Below are positions 1 to 6,853 of a stretch of DNA of 7,652 bases, one piece after another. Position 1 is the stretch's first letter; each line of letters opens with the position of its first letter. The stretch spans positions 3,656 through 11,307 of the forward strand of contig DBXU01000022.1 of assembly GCA_002310075.1 (NCBI GenBank), given 5' to 3'. Both the position numbers and the translations under genes were made by a program. Source of the DNA: Bacteroidales bacterium UBA1204. GTDB lineage: Bacteria > Bacteroidota > Bacteroidia > Bacteroidales > F082. The notes under the pieces were generated by a model. It made no database searches. It worked only from the letters and a program-made list of their open reading frames with translations, and was not told where the DNA came from.

Positions 1-2969
1 AAGTGGGTCACCCGCCTGGGGCACCTTTGTTCCAGATGATTGGACGTTTCTTCTCGCTATTTGCCGGCGGCGATGTCACCAAGGTGGCCATGATGGTCAA
101 CGTGATGTCGGCCATTTGTAGCGGCCTCACCATCGTCTTCCTTTTCTGGACCATCACCATGATGGCCCGCAAAGTGTGGATGAAAGAGGGTGAAGACGCG
201 CCTTGGACAAATAAGATTGGCGTGCTGCTAGCTGGCTTCGTCGGTGCAGTGGCCTACACCTTCACCGAATCGTTCTGGTTCAACGCCGTCGAAGGCGAGG
301 TATACGCCATGTCGTCGTTCTTCACCGCCGTCACCTTCTGGGCCATCCTGAAGTGGGAACAAGTGGCTGACGACCCAAAGAGCACACGATGGATCATCTT
401 CATCGCCTTCCTCATTGGCATGTCCATCGGCGTCCACTTGCTCAACTTGCTATGCGTCCCTGCCTTCGTGTATGTGGTTTACTTCAAGAAATGGAAAAAG
501 ACCTCGTTCTGGGGCTTTGTCGTAGCCGGATTGGTATCCGTGGCCTTGCTGTGGTTCCTCAACATGTTCCTCGTGCCTCAGGTCATCAACCTGGCAGGCA
601 AGACCGAATTGTTCTTCGTGAACACCTTGCATGCACCGTTCAACCTCGGCTCCATCGTATACTTTGCCGTCATCATCGGACTCATCGTTTGGGGTCTTTG
701 GTATACCGCCAAGCGCAAAAAGGTGATTTGGAACACCGCCATCCTCTCCTTGATGTTCATCCTCATCGGCTACTCGTCGTTCTTCATGCTGATTATCCGC
801 GCCAACACCAACACGCCCATCAACGAGAACGAACCCAAGGAAGCCCTTTCGATGCTGTCGTATATCAACCGTGACCAATACGGCAGCTGGCCCTTGCTCT
901 ACGGTGCCTATTACAACGCCCCTGTCACCGGCCTGAAAGACGGCAACCCCATCTATGTCAAAGACAAGGAAAAGAAACGCTATGTGATCACCGACGACAA
1001 CAAGGGCATTTTACCAGACTATCCCGCCGAGATGAAGACTTTCTTTCCTCGCATGTGGAGCACACAAAAAGGTGCACACTCTGAGATGTACGATAGCTAT
1101 CGCAAGAACTCAAAAGGAACCATCATCGGCACGCCCGTGCGTGTACGGAATTACCGAGGTGAAACCATCACCGTCAGCAAACCGACCTTCGGACAAAACC
1201 TGAAGTTCTTCATCAGCTACCAATGCAATTGGATGTACTGGCGCTATTTCATGTGGAACTTCGTGGGCCGTCAGAACGACATCGAAAGCCAAGGCGAAAT
1301 TGAACACGGCAACTGGATCAGTGGCATCAGCGCCATCGACAATGCCCGCCTCGGCGACCAGGACAACATCCCTGACTGCTTGAAAAACCCCGGCAGAACG
1401 ACCTATTATTTCCTGCCCCTCATCCTCGGCCTCATCGGTTTGTTCTGGCTGCTTAAGAATGACCTGAAGCAGAGCTGGATCATCTTCCTGCTCTTCTTCC
1501 TGACCGGCTTGGCCATCATCATCTACCTGAACCAGACCCCCTACCAGCCCCGTGAGCGTGACTACTCGTACGCCGGCTCCTTCTATGCCTTCGCCATCTG
1601 GATCGGCTTTGGCGTCATCGCTCTCATCGACTGGATCAACAAGCTGACGAAGAAAAACAGCATGGTCACCACCGTGGCTGTCGGCTTGGTTTGTTTCCTC
1701 GCCGTGCCGTGCGTGTTGGCCGCCAATGGATGGGAAGAGCATAACCGTGCGGGGAAGACCTCGGCGCGCGACTGGGCCAAGAACTACCTTGCACAGCTGC
1801 CGCCCAACTCGGTCATCTTCACCCGCGGCGACAACGACACCTTCCCCTTGTGGTACGTACAAGAGGTGGAAGGCTTCCGCACCGACGTGCGCGTCGTCAA
1901 CTACATGCTCTCCAGCGGCTATTGGTATGTCCACCAGATGGGCCGCAAGGTGTATGACTCCGAGAAGCTTCCGCTGACGTTGACCCAAAAAGAATACGAC
2001 AATGGCGTTAACGAACAGATTCCTGTGGAGGAGGAAGATTTCTTCAAGGGCAAGCAAGTAGAGCTGAAGCAAGTCATCGACTTCATCCACAATCCCAAGG
2101 CCGTGATACGCTATGTCAACGGGTCCTACACACATTATTTCCCATGCCGTAGCGTGAAGCTCACCGTCGACAAGGAAGCCTGCCTCAGAAGCGGCGTCGT
2201 TCCCGAGAGCATGAAGGACCAGATCGTTGACGAAATCACATGGGACATCAAGGAGAATTGGATCTACAAGAATGCCATCATGCTCCTTGACTTCATGGCC
2301 ACCAACAACTGGGAACGTCCTGTCTACTTCACCTCGTTCAGCGACATGTCGAAGGTTCTTGGCATCGACAAGTACCTCCATATGGAAGGCTTGGCCTACC
2401 GTTTCATCCCCGTCGAAGCCGAAGACTATTATAAAGGTGTCGGCGGCGTGTATCGTGACGGCAGCTACGACCTGCTGGTCACCAAGGCCAACGAAGGTCT
2501 CACCAACTGGGGTAGCTTGAACCAAGACGACGTGGTGCCCGACCGCGAGAGCGTTCGCAACGCGGCCTATGCCCAACAAGCCTATTCACGCCTGGCCCAA
2601 AGTCTCGTCAACCACAACCAACTCGACTCCGCCGTCATCGTGATGGACAAGTACCAGGAGTTCTTCCCGAATGAGAAGTTCCCCTTCGAAATCCACACCT
2701 ATCACTTCCCTGAGTTATACTACCGCTGCGGTGAGGCCGAGAAAGGAGACGCCTACCTGATGAACCTCGCCAACAACTACAGCGACAAGGTGAGGTATTA
2801 CGGCAACATGAAGCCCAAGTTTAGGAAATACTACTCTGAAGACATCGACGAAGGCATGAGCCTACTCAAGCACTTCAGCGATGTGGCCAAGAAATACGAA
2901 CGCACCGACTTGGCAGAAGACATCTCAAGTCGTTTGACCGATTACCTAAACTTGTATTACATGGAATAA
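1..2969 (+). CDS. DUF2723 family membrane glycosyltransferase (GT117-like), 5'-truncated by window edge
   Basis: This is the C-terminal 988 residues of a large polytopic membrane protein. The frame is open at the left edge, so the GTG at base 3 is an internal Val codon, not a start. The first visible residues, VGHPPGAPLF, match a conserved early segment of Bacteroidota DUF2723 proteins, so only about 40-60 N-terminal residues should be missing, including the family's acidic SFWDCGEF-type motif. In visible numbering, hydrophobic segments lie near 27-57, 72-115, 130-160, 169-195, 214-234, 243-266, 468-485, 491-509, 524-544 and 554-574. Conserved-looking stretches are EGEVYAMS (97-104), RANTNTPINENEP (266-278), NQTPYQPRERDYSYAG (510-525) and RGDNDTFPLWYVQEVEG (608-624). 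Residues 575-988 look soluble, with a helical TPR-like tail near 860-935. DUF2723 proteins are GT-C-type enzymes related to TMEM260, a eukaryotic protein O-mannosyltransferase; the bacterial donor and acceptor are not shown here. Envelope O-glycosylation is an inference. The gene ends at a shared terminator and converges on lgt. Confidence 0.9.
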   Translation, partial: VGHPPGAPLFQMIGRFFSLFAGGDVTKVAMMVNVMSAICSGLTIVFLFWTITMMARKVWMKEGEDAPWTNKIGVLLAGFVGAVAYTFTESFWFNAVEGEVYAMSSFFTAVTFWAILKWEQVADDPKSTRWIIFIAFLIGMSIGVHLLNLLCVPAFVYVVYFKKWKKTSFWGFVVAGLVSVALLWFLNMFLVPQVINLAGKTELFFVNTLHAPFNLGSIVYFAVIIGLIVWGLWYTAKRKKVIWNTAILSLMFILIGYSSFFMLIIRANTNTPINENEPKEALSMLSYINRDQYGSWPLLYGAYYNAPVTGLKDGNPIYVKDKEKKRYVITDDNKGILPDYPAEMKTFFPRMWSTQKGAHSEMYDSYRKNSKGTIIGTPVRVRNYRGETITVSKPTFGQNLKFFISYQCNWMYWRYFMWNFVGRQNDIESQGEIEHGNWISGISAIDNARLGDQDNIPDCLKNPGRTTYYFLPLILGLIGLFWLLKNDLKQSWIIFLLFFLTGLAIIIYLNQTPYQPRERDYSYAGSFYAFAIWIGFGVIALIDWINKLTKKNSMVTTVAVGLVCFLAVPCVLAANGWEEHNRAGKTSARDWAKNYLAQLPPNSVIFTRGDNDTFPLWYVQEVEGFRTDVRVVNYMLSSGYWYVHQMGRKVYDSEKLPLTLTQKEYDNGVNEQIPVEEEDFFKGKQVELKQVIDFIHNPKAVIRYVNGSYTHYFPCRSVKLTVDKEACLRSGVVPESMKDQIVDEITWDIKENWIYKNAIMLLDFMATNNWERPVYFTSFSDMSKVLGIDKYLHMEGLAYRFIPVEAEDYYKGVGGVYRDGSYDLLVTKANEGLTNWGSLNQDDVVPDRESVRNAAYAQQAYSRLAQSLVNHNQLDSAVIVMDKYQEFFPNEKFPFEIHTYHFPELYYRCGEAEKGDAYLMNLANNYSDKVRYYGNMKPKFRKYYSEDIDEGMSLLKHFSDVAKKYERTDLAEDISSRLTDYLNLYYME

Positions 2970-2972
2970 GCC

Positions 2973-3005
2973 AAAAGAAAAGCAGCGTCAAGCTGCTTTT
3001 CTTTT
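2973..3005. terminator. bidirectional intrinsic terminator between the DUF2723 gene and lgt
   Basis: A perfect 14-bp stem (2973-2986 pairing with 2992-3005) closes a 5-base loop (2987-2991). On the + strand it is followed by more T residues up to 3008. The lower part of the stem is A-rich on the left and T-rich on the right, so each strand yields a hairpin ending in a U-rich tract. It starts four bases after the DUF2723 stop codon. The lgt stop codon (2988-2990, TGA on the - strand) lies in the loop, so the right arm is also the last lgt coding sequence. It should stop transcripts arriving from both sides. Confidence 0.9.
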
Positions 3006-3893
3006 TTTATTGACGAAGCTCCAAACGATCATCCCTATGCCTAGGATGACAAACGGGATGCTCAACCATTGCCCCATGTCGAAGGTCATGTTACGTTCGA
3101 AGTCGACCTGGACGTTTTTCAAGAACTCGATAGCGATACGGGAGCCGAAGATGATGATCAGGAAAGTGCCAAACATTAGGCCAGGTTGTCTGTTGCCCAA
3201 GTCGCGCTTATAGTACATCCACAGCAGGATGGCCATGGCCACCAGACAGAAGAAAGCCTCGTAAAGGCCGGTGGGATGGCAAGGCAGCCACTCCTCGGGC
3301 GGACAGCACGACGCCCACGACGTACATGCCGTGTAGTTGTCGACAGTACCGCAGAACTGCTCCGCACCCCGCAAGAAGACAAAACCCCATGGCAACGAAG
3401 TAGGCGTACCATAGATTTCATGGTTCATCACATTGCCGCAACGAATCAATGCGCCGACAAGGCACACGGGAACGACGATGCGGTCCATGATCCAGATAAA
3501 GTTGATATGCTGTTTGTCTTCTTTCTGTTTCGGGGTTTTGTTGTAACGGCGCACATAAATCCACAAGCCCAGCAGGATGCCGATGGCTCCGCCGTGGCTG
3601 GCAAGGCCGCCTTCCCAGATGGCCAACATCTTCAAAGGATTGGAGAGGTAATAGTCAGGCTCATAGAACAGGCAATGACCGAGGCGCGCTCCAATGACGG
3701 TGAAGATCAGCATGTAGACCAACAACTTGTCGAGCCATGCATCAGGCATCTTCTCACGACGGTAGATGCCTCGCATGATGAAATAGCCAAAAAGGAAACC
3801 CAAAGCCCAAAAGAGTCCGTACCAACGAATTTGGAAAGGGCCTAAAGAAAACAGGACAGGATCAACGTTCCAAGTGATGTAGTTTAGCAACAT
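2988..3893 (-). CDS. lgt: Prolipoprotein diacylglyceryl transferase
   Basis: Lgt transfers diacylglycerol from phosphatidylglycerol to the lipobox cysteine of prolipoproteins in the inner membrane, the first step of lipoprotein maturation. The 301-residue polytopic protein carries the family landmarks: an N-terminal IRWYGLFWALGF helix (22-33), SHGG with H100, the signature R151-x-GN-x-x-N-x-E159-x-YG, HPTGLYE (206-212), and R252/E256 in the last catalytic helix. H100, R151 and R252 correspond to the essential E. coli residues H103, R143 and R239. The start is placed at ATG 3893 because MLLNYITW is the usual family N-terminus. The upstream ATG at 3953 would add 20 polar residues encoded by promoter DNA. 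Unusually, residues 176-205, just before HPTGLYE, form a cysteine-rich insertion (C181, C190, C196, C197, C205). The final codons form one arm of the shared terminator. The gene is divergent from the sigma factor gene, and its only promoter candidate is TATTTTTG on the - strand at 3919-3912. Confidence 0.97.
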   Translation of the reverse strand: MLLNYITWNVDPVLFSLGPFQIRWYGLFWALGFLFGYFIMRGIYRREKMPDAWLDKLLVYMLIFTVIGARLGHCLFYEPDYYLSNPLKMLAIWEGGLASHGGAIGILLGLWIYVRRYNKTPKQKEDKQHINFIWIMDRIVVPVCLVGALIRCGNVMNHEIYGTPTSLPWGFVFLRGAEQFCGTVDNYTACTSWASCCPPEEWLPCHPTGLYEAFFCLVAMAILLWMYYKRDLGNRQPGLMFGTFLIIIFGSRIAIEFLKNVQVDFERNMTFDMGQWLSIPFVILGIGMIVWSFVNKKRKAA

Positions 3894-3910
3894 GACTGAT
3901 AAAATTTTTC

Positions 3911-3930
3911 GCAAAAATAGATATTTTTGC
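3911..3930. promoter_or_regulatory. inverted repeat with two outward-facing TATTTTTG (-7 type) elements
   Basis: GCAAAAATA-GA-TATTTTTGC is a perfect 9-bp inverted repeat around a GA centre. Each arm contains TATTTTTG, matching the Bacteroidota housekeeping -7 consensus TAnnTTTG: on the + strand at 3922-3929 towards the sigma gene, and on the - strand at 3919-3912 towards lgt. The - strand copy would give lgt a leader of only about 10-15 bases to ATG 3893, which supports that start. I see no convincing TTTG -33 element at the usual spacing for either direction. The repeat could instead be an operator, or serve both roles. Confidence 0.5.
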
Positions 3931-3936
3931 CGTTCA

Positions 3937-3967
3937 TTGTAACTTTTCACCACAAACTCCGTATTAC
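3937..3967 (+). promoter_or_regulatory. predicted ECF sigma promoter of the sigma/anti-sigma operon (autoregulatory)
   Basis: TTGTAACTTTT (3937-3947), nine bases, then CTCCGTATTAC (3957-3967). Both blocks recur exactly, with the same 9-base gap, upstream of the outer membrane protein gene (6884-6854, - strand). Read as an ECF promoter, GTAAC (3939-3943) is the -35 and CGTA (3960-3963) the -10, 16 bases apart. That is the arrangement of known TGAAAC-N16-CGTA ECF promoters. Transcription should begin about 7-10 bases after CGTA, close to 3970-3973, leaving only about 6-9 bases before the sigma gene ATG at 3979. The -35 block overlaps the expected -33 region of the divergent lgt promoter. Autoregulation is inferred from position and from the shared motif. 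Confidence 0.75.
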
Positions 3968-3978
3968 CATTGTATAAG

Positions 3979-4479
3979 ATGGACAGAAGTCAGTACAACC
4001 AGTGCGTGGAGCTATATGCCGACCGGCTTTTCCGCTTCGCGTTCTCCAGCCTCCGCAACCGCGAGCAGGCTGAGGACGTGGTGCAGGAAAGCTTTGCTCG
4101 CGTATGGGAGAAGGTCAAGACGGTGGACTTCGCCAAGGCGAAATCCTATCTCTTCACCACCGCCCACCATGCCATGATCGACGAAGTCCGTCACCGACAG
4201 CGTTTTGCCAGTGTCGAAGAGCCCCTGCCCTCCGACGCGAAGATCACGCAAAGCCCCTACCCCGATGTCAACGACATCCTGCACAAGGCCTTGACCCTGT
4301 TGCCAGAAGCACAACGCACTGCAGTGCTGCTACGCGACTACGAGGGATACAGCTACCAGGAAATCGGCACCATCACGGGGATGAGCGAGGCGCAAGTGAA
4401 GGTCAACATCTTCCGCGCCCGCACCGCACTCAAAAACAAATTGAAAAGCATCGACAACCTTATCGACATAGAGCCATGA
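3979..4479 (+). CDS. ECF-type RNA polymerase sigma factor (RpoE-like)
   Basis: This 166-residue protein has the compact two-domain layout of group 4 (ECF) sigma factors. Region σ2 covers about residues 8-75, with RNREQAEDVVQESFARVWEK (26-45) typical of region 2.2 (core RNA polymerase binding) and the basic stretch AMIDEVRHRQR (65-75) for -10 recognition. A short linker (76-98) leads to σ4 at about 99-157, with LPEAQRTAVLLRDYEGYSYQEIG and the helix-turn-helix GMSEAQVKVNIFRARTALK that reads the -35. Regions 1 and 3 are absent, as expected. The start is ATG 3979; a TTG three codons upstream is in frame but unlikely. The stop codon overlaps the ATG of the next gene (ATGA, 4476-4479), indicating translational coupling with the putative anti-sigma factor. 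An ECF-type promoter sits directly upstream and recurs before the gene at 5428-6810, implying self-activation plus at least one nearby target. The activating signal is unknown. Confidence 0.95.
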   Translation: MDRSQYNQCVELYADRLFRFAFSSLRNREQAEDVVQESFARVWEKVKTVDFAKAKSYLFTTAHHAMIDEVRHRQRFASVEEPLPSDAKITQSPYPDVNDILHKALTLLPEAQRTAVLLRDYEGYSYQEIGTITGMSEAQVKVNIFRARTALKNKLKSIDNLIDIEP

Positions 4480-5345
4480 ACACGAACATTAACATCGACA
4501 ACTACGAGGCCTACCTCCTGGATTACCTGGAGGGCAACCTCAGCCCCGACAAGGCGGAGCAGCTGAAAGCCTTCGTTGTGGCACAAGGTTTGGACTGGAA
4601 CGAGCTCACCGAGGAACTTCCGCATTTGGAGGCTCCTGCCCTTGCTTATGAAAACAAGGAGAGCCTGAAGAAAATGCCCCTGAGCCTGTCGAAGGGCCGC
4701 TCCAATGATAGCAAGCGCGTCATCCCGCTTTATGTCAAGATTGCCTCGGCTGCCGCTGCCGCCGGATTGCTGCTCACCGTCGGATTGTGGCCCGAGAAAT
4801 CGTTGCCGAAATTGGAACCCATCGCCAACCTTAAACCCATTGAGGTCAGCAGGATCAACACCAACGAGCCCATTGCTTTGGTGCCCAGACGGGCTACTGA
4901 AAGCACGACAACCACAACGTGGGCAACGGTCAACAAGGCGATTTCGAAAGCTTCGAGCAAAAAACAAGAGGCTCCAGAAAGGGATGCCATGCCAATGCTG
5001 GCAGAGATGCAAACCATCAAAGCACCGACCTCCATCACTAGTCAGCTCCTGCTTGCCCAAACAACGGAACCCGACTATGCTCCATATTTCATGCCTGACG
5101 ACTACGCGTTGGCATTTTATACGGATGACGACTATGAAGAACCCTCGCCTTGGGGCAGGGGCATCCTGAGAATCACCGACGGTAAATACGAAAGCCTGAT
5201 CAGCATGATCCAGGAAGGACTGCTGCTCGCCAAGGAAGAAATCAACATGGCCGCCGCCAACCTCGCCGTGACGACCTTCTATCGTGTCGACGACCGCATC
5301 GAAGAAGCGAAGGAACGCTGGGAGAAACGCCGCGAGCAAGAATAA
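4476..5345 (+). CDS. putative membrane-anchored anti-sigma factor
   Basis: This 289-residue protein is translationally coupled to the sigma gene by an ATGA overlap, which fixes the start at 4476; the longer in-frame reading from 4104 runs through sigma coding sequence and is not real. Residues 1-84 are predicted cytosolic and open with YEAYLLDYLEGNLSPDKAEQL (10-30), an N-terminus often seen in membrane proteins paired with ECF sigma factors in Bacteroidota. One membrane helix (about 85-105, Ala/Leu-rich) follows. The remaining 184 residues are predicted periplasmic: a Thr-rich linker (141-151), an acidic tyrosine-rich patch (198-222) and a charged helical C-terminus (239-289). No HxxxCxxC zinc motif or FecR domain is visible, so sigma sequestration would be zinc-independent. 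Anti-sigma function is inferred from gene order and topology; I do not recognise the periplasmic part, which could sense an envelope signal. A strong terminator follows 16 bases after the stop. Confidence 0.75.
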   Translation: MNTNINIDNYEAYLLDYLEGNLSPDKAEQLKAFVVAQGLDWNELTEELPHLEAPALAYENKESLKKMPLSLSKGRSNDSKRVIPLYVKIASAAAAAGLLLTVGLWPEKSLPKLEPIANLKPIEVSRINTNEPIALVPRRATESTTTTTWATVNKAISKASSKKQEAPERDAMPMLAEMQTIKAPTSITSQLLLAQTTEPDYAPYFMPDDYALAFYTDDDYEEPSPWGRGILRITDGKYESLISMIQEGLLLAKEEINMAAANLAVTTFYRVDDRIEEAKERWEKRREQE

Positions 5346-5361
5346 CAATAGTACTACAACA

Positions 5362-5403
5362 AACAAATAAAGGTCGCCTCGATGGAGGCGGCCTTTATTT
5401 GTT
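5362..5403. terminator. bidirectional intrinsic terminator between anti-sigma and outer membrane protein genes
   Basis: A 19-bp stem (5362-5380 with 5385-5403) closes a GATG tetraloop (5381-5384). Every position pairs, with a single G·U wobble (5374/5391). The GC-rich top and the A-rich/T-rich lower arms fit an intrinsic terminator that works on both strands. It lies between the convergent genes ending at 5345 (+) and 5428 (-), so it should end both the sigma operon and the outer membrane protein transcript. It fills most of the 82-base gap; nothing else is seen there. Confidence 0.9.
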
Positions 5404-5427
5404 ATGAAGTAATAAATTGACTTTGTA

Positions 5428-6810
5428 TTAGAAATTCAGGCTGAAGCCGAAGCTTGTCGTATGGCAGGTCGGAGCGTGTGCTTCGTCGAAAGTGGGCAGC
5501 AGGTTAAAGTTGGCGAAGAAGCCCCAGCCGTCATTCTTGCCGATACGCAGCGAAGCGTCAAGTTTGAAACGATTCAGGTAATAATCGCTATGCTCCTTGA
5601 CCTTGTCGCCATTCTGGAATTTGACCTTGGTCCAGCCATCGATACGCAAGCCTCCCGTGACACCAGCAGCGATAAAGAGACGGCGGGTAGGACGCACCTC
5701 GATCATCAGAGGAGCCTGAACATAAAGGGCACCCAGCTTGCTCCTCCTCCATGTTGCAGCATCCAAAGGTTCATACTCAAGATCAGTATCACCTTTAACC
5801 AACTTGATAGGTTTATTGAAGCTGTAGTTGTTCCATCCCAATCCAATACCTGTGTAAAGGCCTGCAATATGACGGCGGTCGAAGGCGATGCCCACGTCAG
5901 CAATGTTGAAATTGAACACCCAGCTTCTCATAGGACGCAGCTCCAAAAAGCTATAATCACCTTCAAAATTAGCCGAGGAACCCGGACCCAGCAGAATGTT
6001 CAAGCCCGCCTCGAAGCCGTTCCAGTTGCCATCGAAAAGGAGGTTCTTTTTTTCAGGGCGTCTATTTTGGTCAGGGGCTGGGCGGCCATTGCTTCTAGGA
6101 CGGTTATAGTTCCTGCCCTGTTTGCTCTCAAAACGCTCGCCCCACTTTTCCATCTTACGGCCCCATTCTTCCATGTCTTTTCCCCATTGCTCCATTCCTT
6201 TTTCTACATTCTTCCAGTCGACAGAGTCAGAAAGACGCTCGAGGTTGGTGCCTAGTTCCGCCATAAGCTCGGAAAGCGACACGTCGTCACCGCCTCTGGC
6301 TTCGCCCGAACCTCTTAAATCGATATACGAATCATCGGCCTTCATACCATCGGCGACCAAGTCACCACTCCCAAGCAACGTGGCTTGCAACACCTTGCAT
6401 CTGCCCTCAAGGATGATGTCGCCCGAACCGTTCAGGACAACGTGGACAGTATCGTAATCCAATTTCATGACCATGTCACCCGATCCACTGCTATAGACAT
6501 TTACATAGTCACCTGTAATAGTACTCTTACAGACGACATCGGCTGACGAAAGCAACTGGATGTTTTTAAGTTGCGAAATGGCGACTTCATAATCATCAGA
6601 GCCGGAGAGAATGAGCATGTCTGACGTCCTATTGTAGTCCGTGACAATTTTGCCATCTTTCTTCAATGACAATTGGCCTGGAGTCTGGCTGACGACAACA
6701 TCGCCCGAGCCAAGAACTCTGATGATATTGATTTGATCGGCTTCGTTTTGTGCCTTCACCGTTCCGAAGGCCAGTAGCAGCAAGGCTGCAAAAAATAATC
6801 TTGTTTTCAT
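5428..6810 (-). CDS. GIN/DUF2807-type adhesin head fused to outer membrane β-barrel
   Basis: This is a 460-residue exported protein with three parts. A signal peptide (1-20, cleavage likely at VKA-Q) precedes a repetitive head (about 22-178). There, GSGD-like turns recur with the acidic residue at 37, 72, 91, 112, 131, 150 and 170, mostly 19-21 residues apart with short β-strands between. This pattern is typical of DUF2807 (head GIN domain, putative adhesin), whose repeats suggest β-helix-like stacking. Residues 199-229 form a Met/Trp heptad segment (M-E-x-W-G-x-x repeated), and a basic Asn/Pro/Arg-rich linker (231-256) follows. The last 204 residues look like a small outer membrane β-barrel of the PorT/OMP_b-brl type, with alternating aromatic strands and a C-terminal Phe (F460). 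ATG 6810 begins a normal signal peptide. A copy of the ECF-type promoter lies 44 bases upstream, so the adjacent convergent sigma factor probably drives it. Ligand and function are unknown; adhesion, envelope sensing or stress protection are possible. Confidence 0.85.
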   Translation of the reverse strand: MKTRLFFAALLLLAFGTVKAQNEADQINIIRVLGSGDVVVSQTPGQLSLKKDGKIVTDYNRTSDMLILSGSDDYEVAISQLKNIQLLSSADVVCKSTITGDYVNVYSSGSGDMVMKLDYDTVHVVLNGSGDIILEGRCKVLQATLLGSGDLVADGMKADDSYIDLRGSGEARGGDDVSLSELMAELGTNLERLSDSVDWKNVEKGMEQWGKDMEEWGRKMEKWGERFESKQGRNYNRPRSNGRPAPDQNRRPEKKNLLFDGNWNGFEAGLNILLGPGSSANFEGDYSFLELRPMRSWVFNFNIADVGIAFDRRHIAGLYTGIGLGWNNYSFNKPIKLVKGDTDLEYEPLDAATWRRSKLGALYVQAPLMIEVRPTRRLFIAAGVTGGLRIDGWTKVKFQNGDKVKEHSDYYLNRFKLDASLRIGKNDGWGFFANFNLLPTFDEAHAPTCHTTSFGFSLNF

Positions 6811-6853
6811 TGTGTTTGTATTTTATTGTTTGTTGTTTTGCTTATCAACAAAC

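Noticed and set aside
1110..2579. Long - strand open frame of 489 codons inside the DUF2723 gene
   Set aside because: It lies entirely antisense to a well-supported gene, its product is rich in Val, Asp, Glu, His and Gly with no recognisable domain, and it is explained by GC-rich codon bias of the + strand gene.
3894..3953. N-terminal extension of lgt from an upstream ATG at 3953
   Set aside because: The 20 extra residues are polar, not part of the Lgt family N-terminus, and would be encoded by the divergent promoter region including both TATTTTTG elements.
3970..3978. TTG start three codons upstream of the sigma factor ATG
   Set aside because: It would begin at or before the predicted transcription start, and ATG 3979 already gives a complete region 2.
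4104..4475. Upstream in-frame extension of the anti-sigma gene
   Set aside because: It overlaps the sigma factor coding sequence in another frame and gives an Arg/His/Pro-rich sequence; the ATGA overlap at 4476 is the natural start.
4353..5366. 337-codon - strand open frame opposite the anti-sigma gene
   Set aside because: It is antisense to the coupled operon, crosses into the terminator stem, and shows no domain; it is a shadow frame.
5461..6255. 264-codon + strand open frame opposite the outer membrane protein gene
   Set aside because: The - strand gene has a signal peptide, GIN repeats and a barrel; the + strand frame has no coherent features.
6277..6747. The GSGD repeats as a DNA-level tandem repeat
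   Set aside because: The repetition is clear at protein level only; codons differ between units and spacing varies from 19 to 35 residues.
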